Shown piece by piece: positions 63,747-64,000 of a DNA stretch of 64,000 nucleotides (positions are counted from its first letter, which is position 1; each line of letters opens with the position of its first letter). This DNA is from Candidatus Thiothrix sulfatifontis. Its GTDB lineage: Bacteria > Pseudomonadota > Gammaproteobacteria > Thiotrichales > Thiotrichaceae. The DNA is taken from the NCBI GenBank assembly GCA_022828425.1, contig CP094685.1:2356001-2420000 (forward strand), in the 5' to 3' direction. The notes under the pieces are model-generated. The model saw only the letters and a list, made by a program, of their open reading frames with translations, ran no database searches and was not told where the DNA came from. Made by a program: the position numbers and the translations under genes.

Positions 63747-64000
63747 CTATTTCAGCAGCGTAAGCGTTTCAAACGCATCCATCTCACCCATCACATTGCC
63801 GCTACCGTCATACTGTGTTCCAGTACCCACCGTCGCTTTCACCTTTTTGTTTTTAAACTTGGCGGGCATTTCCGCCACCTCATTCCAAGCATCACACAAT
63901 GGTGCCGAACACAAACCCGAATGCGGCACGCCTTGCTTGTCGGTAATGGTCAAGTAGCAGTTATCACCACACTCATACGACGCAATCACGCCTACCAAGG
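63747..64000 (-). CDS. Cysteine-containing protein, C-terminal part (cut by window edge)
   Basis: At least 83 codons are inside the window and the frame is still open at the edge, so the N-terminus, perhaps a signal peptide, is missing. The visible part has four cysteines (YECGDNCYLTITDKQG, GLCSAPLCDAW) and a small beta-like C-terminus (KKVKATVGTGTQYDGSGNVM). The spacing suggests two disulfides in an exported protein. No family name recognised. The TTG at 63998 is not taken as a real start. Confidence 0.65.
   Translation of the reverse strand, partial: LVGVIASYECGDNCYLTITDKQGVPHSGLCSAPLCDAWNEVAEMPAKFKNKKVKATVGTGTQYDGSGNVMGEMDAFETLTLLK

Overview
The window looks like chromosome of a gammaproteobacterium, most likely of the Thiotrichales (Thiothrix/Thiolinea-like). 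The reasons are the moderate base composition, the gammaproteobacterial gene orders (icd / clpS-clpA / infA; fabD-fabG-acpP-fabF-pabB-pabC-mltG-tmk-holB-pilZ; leuS-lptE) and short palindromic repeats of types I associate with filamentous cyanobacteria and sulfur bacteria. The taxonomic call is inference. I see no rRNA, tRNA or CRISPR array.

Layout. 1-4.6 kb (minus): end of a lipid-modification-type cluster (DUF1365 start, FAD amine-oxidase-like protein), a SAM methyltransferase, creD and a small exported protein. 4.7-9.7 kb (plus): the PrkA / YeaH / SpoVR stress trio behind a near-consensus sigma-54 promoter with an upstream dyad. 9.7-13.7 kb (minus): a CheB-CheR-PAS-histidine kinase hybrid and its FixJ-type regulator. 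14-19 kb: a DUF4124 protein and, divergently, an RND efflux pair, with a dyad operator candidate between them. 19-29 kb: DUF1877 protein, tex, a cysteine-rich lipoprotein, leuS-lptE, a tartronate semialdehyde reductase and rlmL.

29.2-31.8 kb is the accessory part. An AT-rich two-gene cassette (DUF3987 ATPase plus tyrosine recombinase), with repeated ACGTA-N2-TACGT dyads and a (TTTA)8 tract, lies between the convergent rlmL and aspS. 31.8-37.4 kb: aspS, two tandem outer-membrane barrels, an FmdB zinc ribbon, an SDR, an unknown protein and a PilZ protein. 37.4-45.5 kb (minus): a long coupled operon joining fatty-acid synthesis, folate synthesis, cell-wall lytic, dTMP kinase and DNA polymerase delta-prime genes. 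45.6-50 kb: infA, clpA, clpS, icd.

50-64 kb: a 600-residue protein that joins an EEP nuclease/phosphatase domain to an endonuclease I-like domain without a signal peptide; an orphan RND adaptor; a translationally coupled six-gene RDD-SpoIIM-DUF4129-DUF4350-MoxR-DUF58 operon; metH; and a partial gene at the right edge.

The most unusual signals are (i) palindromic repeats sitting in frame inside housekeeping enzymes (two or three in pabB, a two-hairpin unit in metH), similar in principle to Rickettsia palindromic elements; (ii) the double-nuclease fusion; (iii) the DUF3987-integrase cassette with its own dyads and tetranucleotide repeat; (iv) sigma-54 control of the PrkA operon; and (v) a pabB with a TrpE-like PIAGT motif. 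Where another initiator lies in frame I chose starts by ribosome-binding site and family length.
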